A stretch of DNA of 64,000 bases from Pycnococcus provasolii (lineage: Eukaryota; Chlorophyta; Pseudoscourfieldiophyceae; Pseudoscourfieldiales): NCBI GenBank assembly GCA_049487715.1, contig CP150568.1, positions 124,001 to 188,000 of the forward strand, given 5' to 3'. Positions within the stretch are counted from its first letter, which is position 1; each line of letters starts with the position of its first letter. The notes below the pieces were generated by a model, which had not been told where the DNA came from, ran no database searches, and saw nothing but the letters and a program-made list of their open reading frames with translations. The position numbers and the translations under genes were made by a program. This document shows, one piece after another, positions 19,005-29,812 of this stretch.

Positions 19005-20126
19005 ATGCCGCACACCACATCATGGCCGATCTTTCAACCTTGCTCGCGTTCAACACCACGCATGTCTCGCGTTCAACCTTTGCCTTTGAAGTGCTCTTTG
19101 AAGCCTTCAAGGAGTAGTGGTGGTTTGGTCATTAGGAGTAGTGCCTCTCATAATAATGACTCTCATTTTGCAGAGCTTGAAGAGAGGGGACCACCCTTCC
19201 AATTCAATGGAAAGCACATGTTTATGAACACGAGTAGAAGATCAGCATCGCTGTCCATGCTGACGATCGGCGCGTCACAGATCGGCGCGTCTCTGGGATG
19301 GAACTTGAACTTGGTGCCATCACCTGCAGGGGGACTCTTATCAGAACGACGACCATTCAGAGGGGACGGCGGGGCGGCACACGCACTCGTCGTTCCGCCG
19401 TGCCGCTTGCGTAACAGGTACTTTCTCGTGCGACACGGCGAAAGCGTCCTGGAAGAAAGATCGCTATTAATGAGCAACGCCGCGTACAAGTACGACGCGA
19501 CGTACGGACTCACCCCGAGAGGAACGGAACAAGTCGTCGAAGCAGCGGCAACCATCTTAGACACGGAGTGGGAAAACGGACCTGCGAGTCCGGCGTGGAT
19601 CTACACGTCAAACTTTCAACGCACGTGGCAGTCGACGCTCGTCCTAAGACAAGAGCTAGGCTTGCTGTTCAGCGACGTCAGGACGGAATTCAGCGGCTTG
19701 TTGGATCCGAGAAAGGTGGGAGCGCTGGATTTTCAGGCACTCGATAACATGGAGGCGGTGTGGGAAGCCGACCTGAAAGATCCCGCGAGCACGCCGCCGC
19801 CTGTAGAGAGCTCTCTGCAGCCTCGCGCTTCGGTGGACTCGTGCCTGGACCTGTACCGCCGCGCGACGGAGGCATTCTCGCGCTTAGAGGGAAGCTACGC
19901 CGGCCAGGACGTTGTTTTAGTCGGACATCAGGACGTCCTTTCTGTATTCTGCGCATCGATGATTGGAACGGACCTCGGACGACACCACCTCGACTACCCT
20001 TTCGAGCTGGGGCAAGTGCGCTGCCTCGACTTGTCCGGACCTGCGAAAGAAGGCGAGCCTGACCGCAACGCGAAGGATTTCGTAGGCTACTCGGGAGTCG
20101 CGAAAGCTGTCGATGTAATTTCCTGA
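19005..20126 (+). CDS. Histidine phosphatase superfamily protein, probably plastid-targeted
   Basis: A phosphoglycerate-mutase-like phosphohydrolase acting through a phospho-histidine. Seen from ATG 19005 (373 aa): a Ser/Thr/Arg-rich, acid-poor N-terminus of about 45 residues typical of a transit peptide, then a linker. The RHG motif YFLVRHGES is near 141, followed by TPRGTEQV, the substrate-side region IYTSNFQRTWQST, and the second histidine in VLVGHQDV near 307. The core residues are therefore intact. Substrate cannot be predicted; it differs from classical cofactor-dependent PGAM in sequence between the motifs. Convergent with the prominin-like gene, 170 bp between stops. Confidence 0.88.
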   Translation: MPHTTSWPIFQPCSRSTPRMSRVQPLPLKCSLKPSRSSGGLVIRSSASHNNDSHFAELEERGPPFQFNGKHMFMNTSRRSASLSMLTIGASQIGASLGWNLNLVPSPAGGLLSERRPFRGDGGAAHALVVPPCRLRNRYFLVRHGESVLEERSLLMSNAAYKYDATYGLTPRGTEQVVEAAATILDTEWENGPASPAWIYTSNFQRTWQSTLVLRQELGLLFSDVRTEFSGLLDPRKVGALDFQALDNMEAVWEADLKDPASTPPPVESSLQPRASVDSCLDLYRRATEAFSRLEGSYAGQDVVLVGHQDVLSVFCASMIGTDLGRHHLDYPFELGQVRCLDLSGPAKEGEPDRNAKDFVGYSGVAKAVDVIS

Positions 20127-20295
20127 GATGGCCTCATTCAGTAATGGAGTGTACTTTATCATAGACTACATACTTTGTCCAACGGTCGTCCATTCACACC
20201 AGTCACGTTCACTATGCATAGCTCAAGTGAGAGATCAGAAGAAATCTTAAGTGTTTACATAGAATCCCTGTACTGTATGTTTTGCCTTCGTTCTT

Positions 20296-23200
20296 TTACA
20301 CGTTCGAAGTCCCGCCGTATTGGTAAATAGGGGGTGCGGACGGAACGGAGTTGTCCAAAGGAGGACCTGCATCCGCGGATGTTTGGAATTGAGACATCTC
20401 CGTCGTCTTAGCCGTCGGTATGTTTCCGTCATTCTCGTCATCATCCCCTCGACTTCCCCACGAAACTACCACGCTTGCCAAACTTGCAAGCAAGACCATC
20501 ACAACCAAAGCGAGGCATGCGCTCTGTAATGTCTCAAAGTCAGATACCAGCTCGCAGCACGCGAAATTCTTCGTTCGCAAGTACAGAGGCTTCACCTTTG
20601 CATACGAAACCTCAGCGGAGAACTTGCCCAGAGATGTCTCTACCGTGCTAATATTTGTCAGCACCTCGTCATGTAGCGATCGCAACTCGCCCAAAAGAGT
20701 ATAGTTCTTCTCGTAGTCGTACAGGTCCGCGCGCCCATTCTTCAGCTCCTTATACACCGGCCGAAGATCAAAATTGAATGTTTGATGAATGACGTACTGC
20801 ATCTCCGTCGAGGGTGCGCCTTGGACATCCGTCGCATAACTCGATAAATTCGCAGCTGCAGATATTTCACCGTAAATGTAGTAGTGACCACCTGTTTGGA
20901 CACGTGCGTTAACGGGATACTCTTGCATAACGTACGGCTCGATGTTCTCGCACGTCTCCTTCAGTACAAAGCTGAGGATATCTGGTATCGCACATCCAAC
21001 GAGTGCGGGCAAGATCGCCGTCAGAGGAAAGAACCAATACCACCAACACTGACATGTCCAACAAACGCATCGCTTCGTCACACGGCTCGGCACGATGCCA
21101 GATCCAAAGAGACAAACAATCCATGCGGCAATGCATGCAGGCACAAAGAGTGCCACCACAGCAAGCGGGGTGACAAGCGATGATGCATCCTCCGATTGAC
21201 TCTTGTAGTCCTTTTTCGCGTCGTCCATCTTGGTCAGAAGGTCCTTCTGTGCCTTTGTGATTGCTTCCTCGCCGTCCTTGCAGCTCTTCTCGAGCTGTTT
21301 GTTGACATCCGCCACAGTCTCATCTACATCAGTCACCGTCTTATTGATATCTTCCTCGTACGTCGCAAACGTTGCCTTAACGCTAAGCTTTTTGCCGTCG
21401 GCGCCCGTCAGCACATCGTTGTAGGTGGTAGCCAAATCATCAATTTGTGTGATCATGTCCTCGCGGGTCTTCTTGCTCAGTGAGGCCATCTCCGATAGTG
21501 CGCTATCCAGGGAAACAAGCGCCGACTTTGTGTCACTCTGAAATGCCGAATCGGTGATCACCTTTTCAATTTCGTCAGTCTTTGAGAATACGGCGGATCT
21601 AACGCTGTTGCCAACTGTATCAATCGTCTCGGAAAGATCATCCCCAAGGATGATCGAGGGTGGAAGAGGAGTATCCAGTGGCGAGTCTATGTAAGCGTTG
21701 CATGCGCTGATGTATTGCCGCAGCGAATTAGAAAGTGCCACGGCGTGTGTCTGGAACTGTGAGACGCTGCTTCGCGCCGAGTTGACGTCTACCGCGTCCA
21801 GATCGCCTTGCACGGATGTAAGCTGTGACTTCGCACTCTTCAGTTGCGACGACACGTCCAGCTGCGTCTCCATCTTTGTAAGATTTGCAACAAGATCCTT
21901 CGCGGCGTACTGTTCATTCGTCAAAAACCCCGAAATGCGATCTTTGCTCCTGCGAACATCTCCCACGTTTTTGCTCGTTTCCGCCGGAAGCACTAACACC
22001 GTCGTGTTGATCACCTGCACCTTGTTGAGGAAAGCCTCTGCGCACGTTTCCGCAGGCAGCCGGCCGCTGGGAGGGTTTGGACCAAACCAGCCCATGTCGG
22101 TGCTGCTGATATAATTCTTGAAGGTTGGAATTTCGAACGTCCGGAATTGCGTCGTCAACGTGTCGATCTTATCGAGGTTGGCATTCAGCTGCCGCGGAAT
22201 GGGCTTGTTCGCCTCGATGAGCGTGATGGCTCCGTCGATAGCCTTGATTTCCGCGCCCTGCGGCGAGCGCATTTCGTCGACATCAGCCTGTAGCGAGAGA
22301 GCGCCGTCACGCGCATTCTCGACGTCCTGCTTGTTGTTCACGCTGCCTATATCCCTCGCGAGGGTGCTCATTGAGGCCGTCAGGCTGTCGAATCGCCCCT
22401 TCGCATCTCCGAGTTGAGCGAGAACGCTAATCATCTGCGGCGTCGTTTCGTCCACGAACGTGCCCAAAGTGCTTCGCACACTGTTCATCTCTGCGCGAAG
22501 TGGCGGCGTCGGCGGCGGTGTATCTCCGTCACCGTATATGCCGTCGTTCGCGCTCACAAGCAACGTCTTGAGAGTGTTCGGGTCGGGTAGGTCGAGGTCG
22601 ACATAGTCGCGTATACAGCGCAGCTTGGAGTTGAGGAAGTCTGTGTCAACGTCGCGCTTGACAATTTTTGGGTAACGCAGCACGCCGTCACGAAGTCCGT
22701 TGCAGAGGTCGACCGTGCGGTTACCCTCGGCAATCGCGGTCGCCGCCAGGCTTCTTGCGTCTTCGAATATGTTCCAGAAGCCTGGTACCATGTCCTTAAT
22801 CACCGAGTTTGAGACTGCGATGCCCGCGAGCGATGTGCACAGCACGGCGGTGGTCAGCAGGCTGACGACGATCTTGGGCGCCGCGCCTCTCACCTTGGCT
22901 GTGGTTGTTTCGCTTGCCGGCGTGTTAAAGATCGGTCCAGGTGTCTCTGGGTTTTCAACTGGCGCGCCTGCTCGTTTTTTGCGGCATCGGCAGCAGCACG
23001 AGCGTACGCAAGCGGCGAACGACAGGATGACGGCGCACGCGCAAGCGAACGCCGCGAATCCAGCCATGACTTTGGGCGCACGGTTGGCGGCATCGTTCCA
23101 ATAGGAGGTTTCTTTCGGCTTGTAGAAGTCTTTGGCGTCGCGTTGCGCGGGGAAGCACACTGCACCTTGCACGGGTCCCGCGGTTTTCGCGGGCACGTAT

Positions 23201-23310
23201 TCGGCGTTAGCGAGTGTGGAGAGGCGTGTACACAAGACGGCCGCAAGAGCAGTTAAGGCCAGAGCACGCGTACGTGGCACAGGCACAGGCACACGACTGT
23301 GCGCGGCCAT
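20296..23310 (-). CDS. Prominin-like five-pass membrane protein (1004 aa)
   Basis: Resembles prominins, pentaspan glycoproteins of membrane protrusions and ciliary membranes. Seen: signal peptide 1-36; TM1 about 81-101 followed by a cytosolic Cys-rich patch (SCCCRCRKK); TM2 about 147-168; a large extracellular loop about 170-710 rich in coiled-coil-like helices; TM3 about 711-733; a short Cys-rich cytosolic loop (CVCWTCQCWWYW); TM4 about 762-784; a second loop of about 143 residues; TM5 about 928-952; and an acidic cytosolic tail. Topology, cytosolic cysteine placement and a large helical loop match prominin; the second loop is shorter than usual. Assignment rests on topology rather than a conserved motif. 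ATG 23310 is preferred because the signal peptide follows at once. Confidence 0.7.
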   Translation of the reverse strand: MAAHSRVPVPVPRTRALALTALAAVLCTRLSTLANAEYVPAKTAGPVQGAVCFPAQRDAKDFYKPKETSYWNDAANRAPKVMAGFAAFACACAVILSFAACVRSCCCRCRKKRAGAPVENPETPGPIFNTPASETTTAKVRGAAPKIVVSLLTTAVLCTSLAGIAVSNSVIKDMVPGFWNIFEDARSLAATAIAEGNRTVDLCNGLRDGVLRYPKIVKRDVDTDFLNSKLRCIRDYVDLDLPDPNTLKTLLVSANDGIYGDGDTPPPTPPLRAEMNSVRSTLGTFVDETTPQMISVLAQLGDAKGRFDSLTASMSTLARDIGSVNNKQDVENARDGALSLQADVDEMRSPQGAEIKAIDGAITLIEANKPIPRQLNANLDKIDTLTTQFRTFEIPTFKNYISSTDMGWFGPNPPSGRLPAETCAEAFLNKVQVINTTVLVLPAETSKNVGDVRRSKDRISGFLTNEQYAAKDLVANLTKMETQLDVSSQLKSAKSQLTSVQGDLDAVDVNSARSSVSQFQTHAVALSNSLRQYISACNAYIDSPLDTPLPPSIILGDDLSETIDTVGNSVRSAVFSKTDEIEKVITDSAFQSDTKSALVSLDSALSEMASLSKKTREDMITQIDDLATTYNDVLTGADGKKLSVKATFATYEEDINKTVTDVDETVADVNKQLEKSCKDGEEAITKAQKDLLTKMDDAKKDYKSQSEDASSLVTPLAVVALFVPACIAAWIVCLFGSGIVPSRVTKRCVCWTCQCWWYWFFPLTAILPALVGCAIPDILSFVLKETCENIEPYVMQEYPVNARVQTGGHYYIYGEISAAANLSSYATDVQGAPSTEMQYVIHQTFNFDLRPVYKELKNGRADLYDYEKNYTLLGELRSLHDEVLTNISTVETSLGKFSAEVSYAKVKPLYLRTKNFACCELVSDFETLQSACLALVVMVLLASLASVVVSWGSRGDDDENDGNIPTAKTTEMSQFQTSADAGPPLDNSVPSAPPIYQYGGTSNV

Positions 23311-23818
23311 TTCGAAGGAAGCTGTGTGAGCAGTGAGTTGAGGGAACGAGCAGCTTCAGTTTCGAAACCTGACTGGAGCCTGGAGGAGGAGGAGGAAAGT
23401 CACGAAACAAACGTTGAAGAAGCTCGTTGAAGAAGGTGGTCAACAACAACAACACCAACACCACCACCAACAACAACACCAACCTCCTGGAGAGTGGAGT
23501 GCTCTCGCTCGCTCGCTCCTGAACCGGCTGAACGAACGGGGGACACGCGTCAAACAAGCTCTCTCCCGCGCTCGTCGGCCGCGTTTGTCTCGTCGCTGTG
23601 GCCGTCTGGCCGATGATTGTGAGGATTGGTATATTGGTACAACAACACCACTTCCTGGCAGAGGCTGCCGAAGCCTACCTTTAGCCCATGCATGCTCAAC
23701 AACACTCGCACAACGTTCCTCCATGATTGGCATGATGCCACGACCAATCACACGGCCAACATGACCATGATGGTGGTGCTGGTCGAATGGGGTCGGGATG
23801 GGAACGATTTCTACTCGC
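23311..23818. other. 5' region of the prominin-like gene
   Basis: Contains an ACC/CAA simple-sequence patch near 23440-23485 and mixed sequence without a supported gene. The ORFs here are low-complexity. Confidence 0.5.
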
Positions 23819-24120
23819 CGACCTAATCGCTCGCTTCCAAGTTAACAAAAGACCTTAAGATATCCTTCTGCGACCTAATCACTCCTTAAAAAAAGACCTT
23901 AAGATATCCTTCTCCGACCTAATCGCTCCTTAAAAAAAAGACCTTTAAAGACATCCTTCTGCGACCTAATCCCTCGTTAACAAAAGACCTTAAGACATCC
24001 TTCTCCGACCTAATCGCTCGCTTCCAAGTTAAAAAAAGACCTTAAGACATCCTTCTGCGACCTAATCGCTCGTTACAAAAAAAGACCTTTAAAGATATCC
24101 TTCTCCGACCTAATCACTCG
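23819..24120 (+). repeat. Tandem satellite, 44-52 bp unit, about six copies
   Basis: The segment CGACCTAATC recurs at 23819, 23871, 23915, 23962, 24006, 24058 and 24106. Between them lie TTAAAAAAGACCTTAAGA and A(T/C)ATCCTTCT(G/C) segments. Units alternate between G and C before CGACC, which suggests a higher-order dimer. It ends 174 bp before the retroelement. Confidence 0.9.
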
Positions 24121-24293
24121 ACCAAACGTACATCCTATGTAATATGTTTGTGTAACCCTTGATGTGCATGCATCGCATCGCATCGCAGCGCAGCGCAGCT
24201 CCTTCATCCACTCATTCACTCACCGCGGATTCACGCAACCACAAAGCCAGCTCAGCTCAGCTCGTGCTCGTGCGCTCCTAGACTATTCCTCCC

Positions 24294-24435
24294 TTTGAGT
24301 AGCCCCCAAGGATAGGGATTGCCTAAACGCTGATGTGATTGCCAAAACCTCAAATTCCCGCCTCCGCAGTCAACGGCTGGCATCCGGAGAGCCGAGCCGA
24401 AGCCCTTTCGGGCACCTCACAAGGAGGCGACCACC
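24294..24435 (-). repeat. Retroelement repeat B2 (142 bp)
   Basis: Direct copy of 24695-24836; no mismatch noticed by eye. Separated from A2 by a 16-bp G-rich linker. Its outer edge, TTTGAG, is the element's 3' end. Confidence 0.9.
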
Positions 24436-24451
24436 GGGAGGGCGGGTTGGG

Positions 24452-24695
24452 TGTTTACAAAAAAACTACTTCATCTCCTCCCTTCATGATTAAGCCATCT
24501 GCCCGGCTTGAAACCCAATTTCCCCTCAACAGCGGATCCCCTCCCTCCAGATCCAAGCTAGCTTAACCCTGTACCTACAAGGGTATTGGGTTCATTTCTC
24601 AGCTCAACGGCACAATGCCCATCCTCGTGAGCTCCTCAAACGCAAGGTTTACGCTCCATCAGGCTAGAGCTCAAACCCCGCTACCGCTCGTATAT
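24452..24695 (-). repeat. Retroelement repeat A2 (244 bp)
   Basis: Direct copy of 32693-32936 with one visible A/C mismatch near the GCTCAAACCCCG segment. It abuts B1 directly, sharing one T at 24695. Confidence 0.92.
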
Positions 24696-24836
24696 TTGAG
24701 TAGCCCCCAAGGATAGGGATTGCCTAAACGCTGATGTGATTGCCAAAACCTCAAATTCCCGCCTCCGCAGTCAACGGCTGGCATCCGGAGAGCCGAGCCG
24801 AAGCCCTTTCGGGCACCTCACAAGGAGGCGACCACC
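24695..24836 (-). repeat. Retroelement repeat B1 (142 bp)
   Basis: Inner copy of the B repeat. It follows the recombinase reading frame in element orientation and joins A2 without a gap. Confidence 0.9.
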
Positions 24837-24893
24837 AACCGCCAAACGGTAAAGGGAGGGAGGGAGGGCCAAAGAGGAACGGGCAATCAGAAA

Positions 24894-25184
24894 TCAGCGA
24901 CGCGAGGAGAACCCAGAGCCCTCGCCCAAGTGCCGGAGCGCAAAGAGAATGCGCTCCCTAGATGTGGCAAAGTAGAGATCCACCGCATCGCTTTTGCAGA
25001 ACCAAGCACCCACATCAGCTACAAAACGTCGGCAGTAACCGTCGTTCCAGAGCAAAGTCGCAAGCGTTTTGCGGCCGCTGTGGGAGGCAATTTTTCGATC
25101 AAGCGCAGTCGGGAACAATTTGCGAAAAGTGTCCCTCCATACACGCGCGAACCCGGTGTACATTCCAGAGTTGAAGGTCATCAA
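24894..25184 (-). pseudogene. Tyrosine recombinase, C-terminal catalytic part
   Basis: Carries the HxxR box SHSGRKTLATLLWNDG, then GAWFCKSDAVDLY, whose final Tyr fits the nucleophile position of tyrosine recombinases. It would cut and join the element's circular DNA at the target. The frame differs from the two upstream recombinase segments, so this is one piece of a broken or frameshifted gene. Confidence 0.75.
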
Positions 25185-25308
25185 CTTGACCGACTTCGGA
25201 GCAGACAGGAAGAAACCAGCAGCAGGCCCATTTGGTGGCCGCGTTCCAGAATATAAGACCGCACATCATCGACCGGGCGAATGCCAAGCGCAGGTATGTC
25301 GCACGGCA

Positions 25309-25680
25309 CTACCGCAATGCGACCTCCACCGGCTTTGATATTTTTGTCCGTATCAACATTGATGCACAGATATGGCGGCCATCCGGCTCATATTCGATCC
25401 AGATATCAGACCCGGGTAGAAAGTGCACCTGACGTGCGTGCCCTGCCCCCTCATCAACGATCTTGTATCTCACGATCAATCTCTTGGTCGCGCCTTGACG
25501 GAGCATTGCCACCAATGGCAGATTATACATAAGCGCCGATGTTGATCAGGGACTGATGTCGAAAAGGATGCGAGCATTTTGCGAGCCTCCCCGAGTTCCA
25601 ATGCCTGCGTGGCTTTGCTAGCCTTCTTGTACACCGCGCGAGCCACCGCGAGCAAATCCCGAATCAGCTCATGTTTGCAT
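25309..25680 (-). pseudogene. Tyrosine recombinase, middle part (two frames)
   Basis: From about 25680 to 25545 one frame reads HELIRDLLAVARAVYKK and ALELGEARKMLASF, a typical core-binding helix region. From about 25545 to 25309 another frame continues with LPLVAMLRQGATKRLIV, which could hold the first catalytic Arg. The frames meet near 25545, which indicates an indel. Confidence 0.6.
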
Positions 25681-26326
25681 GATTAGGCATCCGGTAATCC
25701 TGGTCAGGGAACGCAAGTTTCACTGAGTCCGAGACATATGCATGCCATGCAGATACACCTGCCACGTGCGCAGAAACCGTGCTCGAGTCTAGCTTGAGTG
25801 TAGCGAGCTCGTGCATGATAAACTCCCGCATCGTGACTGCGGTGCAGGGGAGCACCCGTCTGTTGATGAGATCGCCGAAGCGTTGGAGTGCGCGCACACC
25901 AGCCAGGTGTTGGCCGTGTGTAGCCTTGCGATTCCGATTATGCATCGCGATCAGATACAGCTTCGCTAAGCCCACGCGCATACGGCGACGCAATCGTGTA
26001 CCGCGTTCGTCCAGCGGTAGATCATTTGGTTCGTGTGTGCCGGCGAGGCAGATCGCACACACGCACACTGGTGCCGGCGGCATCGCCGGCAAGCCATGGC
26101 ATTTAAAGCACAAAACCCGGCGGCATCGTATACAGAATACCGCGGTCTCGGCGCATGTCTCCCGACAAGCGGGGCAATGTGAGCATGCCTCCGCTCTCCT
26201 TGCCATCAGAGTTGTCGCGTGCGAGAGTGCCTGATCTCCTGCATGTTCGGGTTGCGGGTAGATAGGTGAGTATGACATCAAAGGAGGCTGGGCCTCGGTC
26301 CACTCGCGCGCGCGGCATTGTAGCAT
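25664..26326 (-). pseudogene. Tyrosine recombinase N-terminal part with Cys/His-rich segment
   Basis: Contains a CxxC-rich zinc-binding-like stretch (CSHCPACRETCAE, then CIRCRRVLCFKCHG) and then a helical region LRRRMRVGLAKLYLIAMHNRN ending at a stop at 25664. It connects to the recombinase core in another frame. The overlap with the upstream ORF at 26103-26326 marks another frame change. Confidence 0.6.
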
Positions 26327-27247
26327 GCTCCTCCCTCCACTCTGGTGATGTGAACACGCCTGACGAGCCAGCCGGAAAGCGTGCGAGAACTCTCATGCCT
26401 TTGGTGTAACGCCACCAGCTAAGCGCTCCTGTGGACCAAACGGGAAGAACGCATATTAGCTCCGTGGAGTCCGGTGCCCGTGCATACTGAAGACGGGCAT
26501 GCTCCATCACGCGTAGCAGCATCGTGTATGCTGGATTGATGTAAACGCGTAACCCTTGCCACTGCTGATCGAAGCAATCTTCAACCACAGACCAGTAGCG
26601 CGGTACTTGAGCATTGAGACCAAGTGGGTCTGCGTTGGCGTCCACATCCGGAGTCCCAACGAGTTGGCATATGCGTTGGAAGTGCTTCGGGTTTAACATC
26701 CAGTTGTCTCCGTCGCGGCTGACCTTCCATCGGGATATGCCATCTGCTAACCAGTTCAGTTTGCCCGAGAGGTGCCGCGCTGACACTCTCAGGTGGAATT
26801 TTGTTCGATTTCGTGCAATCTTTCCAGGCAACTCCGTAGCCGCGGCGCCCGGCAAGACCTTTTATTGATTACCGCAACGAAAACGGAGTTATCCAATCGC
26901 CCCAGAACACGGAGTGGCTTGCCAGGTTGACCTTCCAGCCCCATTTTTCCGAAATGTTCGACGGCATTACAGAAGGTATTAGCCTCTCTGAAGTTCGATG
27001 TCGTCTTAATTAGCCGTGGTGCGTGGTAATCGTGTTGATACCGATGCGGTCCCCACCACGCGCCGCCACCAAAACCTGACGCATCCGTAGTCACCACAGC
27101 GATGTCTGTGCCCGGCACATTAGCAGGCTGTCGACGGTCGAAGTCATCATCCAGTTCGACGCGCCGAGCATCCCATAGGCCAGGACAGATATCTCCCGGG
27201 TGCAGATCCAAAGGGCGTGTGGTCTCCTGCAAGATTCGACCTTGCAA
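26103..27247 (-). pseudogene. RNase H and methyltransferase-like region of the retroelement
   Basis: From 27247 the frame reads VTTDASGFGGGAWWG, an RNase H start, then a helix with FREANTFCNAVEHF and the LDNSVFVAVINK strand. It then shifts frame near 26800 to LNWLADGISRW, the RNase H end. Downstream, DANADPLGLNAQVPRYWS and YINPAYTMLLRVMEHARLQY resemble the DNA-adenine-methylase-like domain that sits between RNase H and recombinase in DIRS-order elements; the usual PPY-type motif here reads NPAY. The order and spacing support the element type. The frame change means no single intact protein is predicted. Confidence 0.7.
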
Positions 27248-27429
27248 CTTGCGCAGTGTGACTCATCTTGCTGACTAAGACGCACGCGGACTCGTGGAAG
27301 CCATGGAGCTTTGCCGTGCATCTCAGCCAAGCGCGGATTCTCAAAGGAATCTCGCGCCGGATACAAGTCTGCTAGCAGCTGTCGGAGAGGGGATCCACGA
27401 CCGACACCCATTGAATTTGTCCAATCACG

Positions 27430-29812
27430 CTAGCTAGTTCGATCCTTGTACGCGTATCCCGCCATCCGTCGCTGCGTGCGCATGCTTAAACGCTGCTTCG
27501 TATAGACGAGGATACGAACATCAGCCGCCAGCTCGCTCGCCCATTCGGAGGGAGCGTGACGCATCACCCCTTGAGGGAGACCTTTTGCGGCTTCGATCTC
27601 CGTTGGCCGAGGACGTCCCCTCTCATCCAGTTCGAGTCCCACACGCTGAGCTGACGTATAGTGCGGTTGTCTAGAAATGCAACCGGTCGGTGTTCACCAT
27701 TCGCCCTCTCAACGCCACGTGGCGCGCAGAGGGTACCACCTTGCTCGGGTGTGAATCCGGCGCCCAGCCCCAAAGGAGCACCATTCCTAGCTCAGCTGAC
27801 CAAAGGTCTCGGGGCGAACCGTGGCCGCCGAGCACCATCTCGAGGCGTTCAAACGACTTCCACCACCGTGCGTCAGGTTGAAGAGGGGCCGGTGCCTCCA
27901 CGTACAGCTGAGCGGAGGGGTAGAGTCCACGCCAATAGAGACACTGTCTCCTCAGGGTTTCAAGTTGGCCTGGATTGTTGCCTGCAGAGCAGAATATCGG
28001 AGGGTGCATCTCGTGACGCATGATTTCGTTACGGGAGAACGATATCCCTTACCTTGCCGTGTGACGCAGACTCCCACAAACTCTTTCCTTTTCTGTCACC
28101 ACGAGCACGCCATACTCTTCAGCGATGGGTTATTATTAGTCCCATTGAAGCGGAGCCGGCGGTAAGTAGTCCCAATTCTGCCGCCGGCACGCTGGTCCGA
28201 GGAATTACGCGAACCGCGTCGCCGCTCGAGACAAAGAGTTTCAAGAATGGTATCCAAGATAATGTTCTGTAGCGCCCATAATCTGTTCGGGTGCACAGCC
28301 AGGTCGTCAAAGAATTACCGACCAGCAGAGGCTCTGGGCGGAGGACGTTTAACGTCAGTAGCCCAAGATGAAGGGAAAGTCACTCCGGTGTCCCGGGTGA
28401 GATCTCAGCCCGTTCTCGTTGATAAGAGCCTTGAGTTGACCGACCAGCGCTGGGCAACGGCTGGGGTGTCCCCGAACAAGTAGAACCGCGGTAATCAGCG
28501 GCGGTGTCCGGGCACGAGACAAAGAGGCCGGTCAATGCGGAGAGCGAAAAGTAAGAAGTAGTCCGATCCGTCGATACCCGTCACCAGTCATTCTGTTCTA
28601 TCGATGCATACATCCTCCACTGCATCCAGCCGGCAATGAGCAACGAGCGCCGCATTCACCCGATGCCGCCGTCAGAACGATCCGGTACTATTTTGACCAC
28701 CTTGTAGATACCTCCCATAGGCGCGCGAAATCGGGCTCGTATAGAAGAGGTCCTTCAGCCAGCTTTGCTTCCACTTAGCAAGCTCTTCCATGTGTCGACC
28801 CTCTGGGCACGAACCGGGCGGCCAGATGCGCGGTTCCCGACAGGTAGGGTAGTTGTCTCGACACGGTGGCGGGCGGGAGAGTTCGCCAGTCCCAGAGAAA
28901 CTTCGCTTTCCTCACGCGTGAGGCCTCGCCGAGGATCGCCGAGGGATGCGAACTCCCGAGACGTGTCGAATCTGTCGTCGAACGTCGCTTGCCGATCCGC
29001 GAAGGAACACCACTCCCCGGCTTGGGGAGGCACAGCGTTAACAAGCACCGGCTGCCCGCATCCTCTCACTTGTAGATAGACTCGCGCTCGCCACGATAAA
29101 TTTCTGACTACTCGGATGCGAGTAGCCAGTTCAGGCCAAGGCAATCAATAGCCCCCGGGACTTCGCGGTCGACGCTCGTGAGCAAGTAGCATAAGAAGCT
29201 GCTTGATTCTCGCGGCTCGATCCGAGTTTCCGCTTCCAGGCGCGATCAGGGAAGGCTGGGGTCGTGGAAATCCGCAATCATACGTCCTACCGTCCTAATT
29301 GCCCAAGGTTTCCATCGTCAGCGTGCCCATGCACCCCTTGGTGCACTCGGCGCGCTGTCATCAATATCATACGGGCACGGAACGGCATCTCAAGCTCTCC
29401 GTCGGAGCATCCGAAAGGGTTCCCGTGTGTGCTTACTCCTCGAGCCGATAGCAAGCGTTTGTTCTCGTCCAGCGGTCCACCGCGACCGGCGGGACAGGGT
29501 CCACCTGCATGGCGGTGTAGCTGTAAGATCCTTTAGCCGTATCTGCTGTTGTGCGCCTCCCTCCGGTGAGGAAGACTCCCTCCCGTTTGTACTGGCATAG
29601 GGTCGGGATCTGTCAATCGCATCAGCACAGGCTCGGGCACATGCTCGTCCTCTACCGAAGGATTGGGGCACGGCCGTCACAGCCATGCCTTCCCCTATGC
29701 AGGCGAGTTTAGTCTCCGTTGCTTTGCGCGGCGTCGTTCCGCCCGACTTGACTGCGTGCTCACTTCCCGGGGCCGCCGCGGCAGCCTCTCGCTGGTGGAT
29801 TGTCAGCGTCAT
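27430..29812 (-). other. Retroelement interior, expected reverse-transcriptase region, not resolved
   Basis: The family order predicts the reverse transcriptase here. Only short ORFs are seen (for example 27671-28021, 28755-29144 and 29390-29812), each in a different frame, and I cannot find a convincing YxDD motif. The region is decayed, spliced, or too divergent to read by eye. Confidence 0.4.

Noticed and set aside
23819-24120. CRISPR array
   Set aside because: Units are head-to-tail repeats with no unique spacers, and the DNA is eukaryotic.
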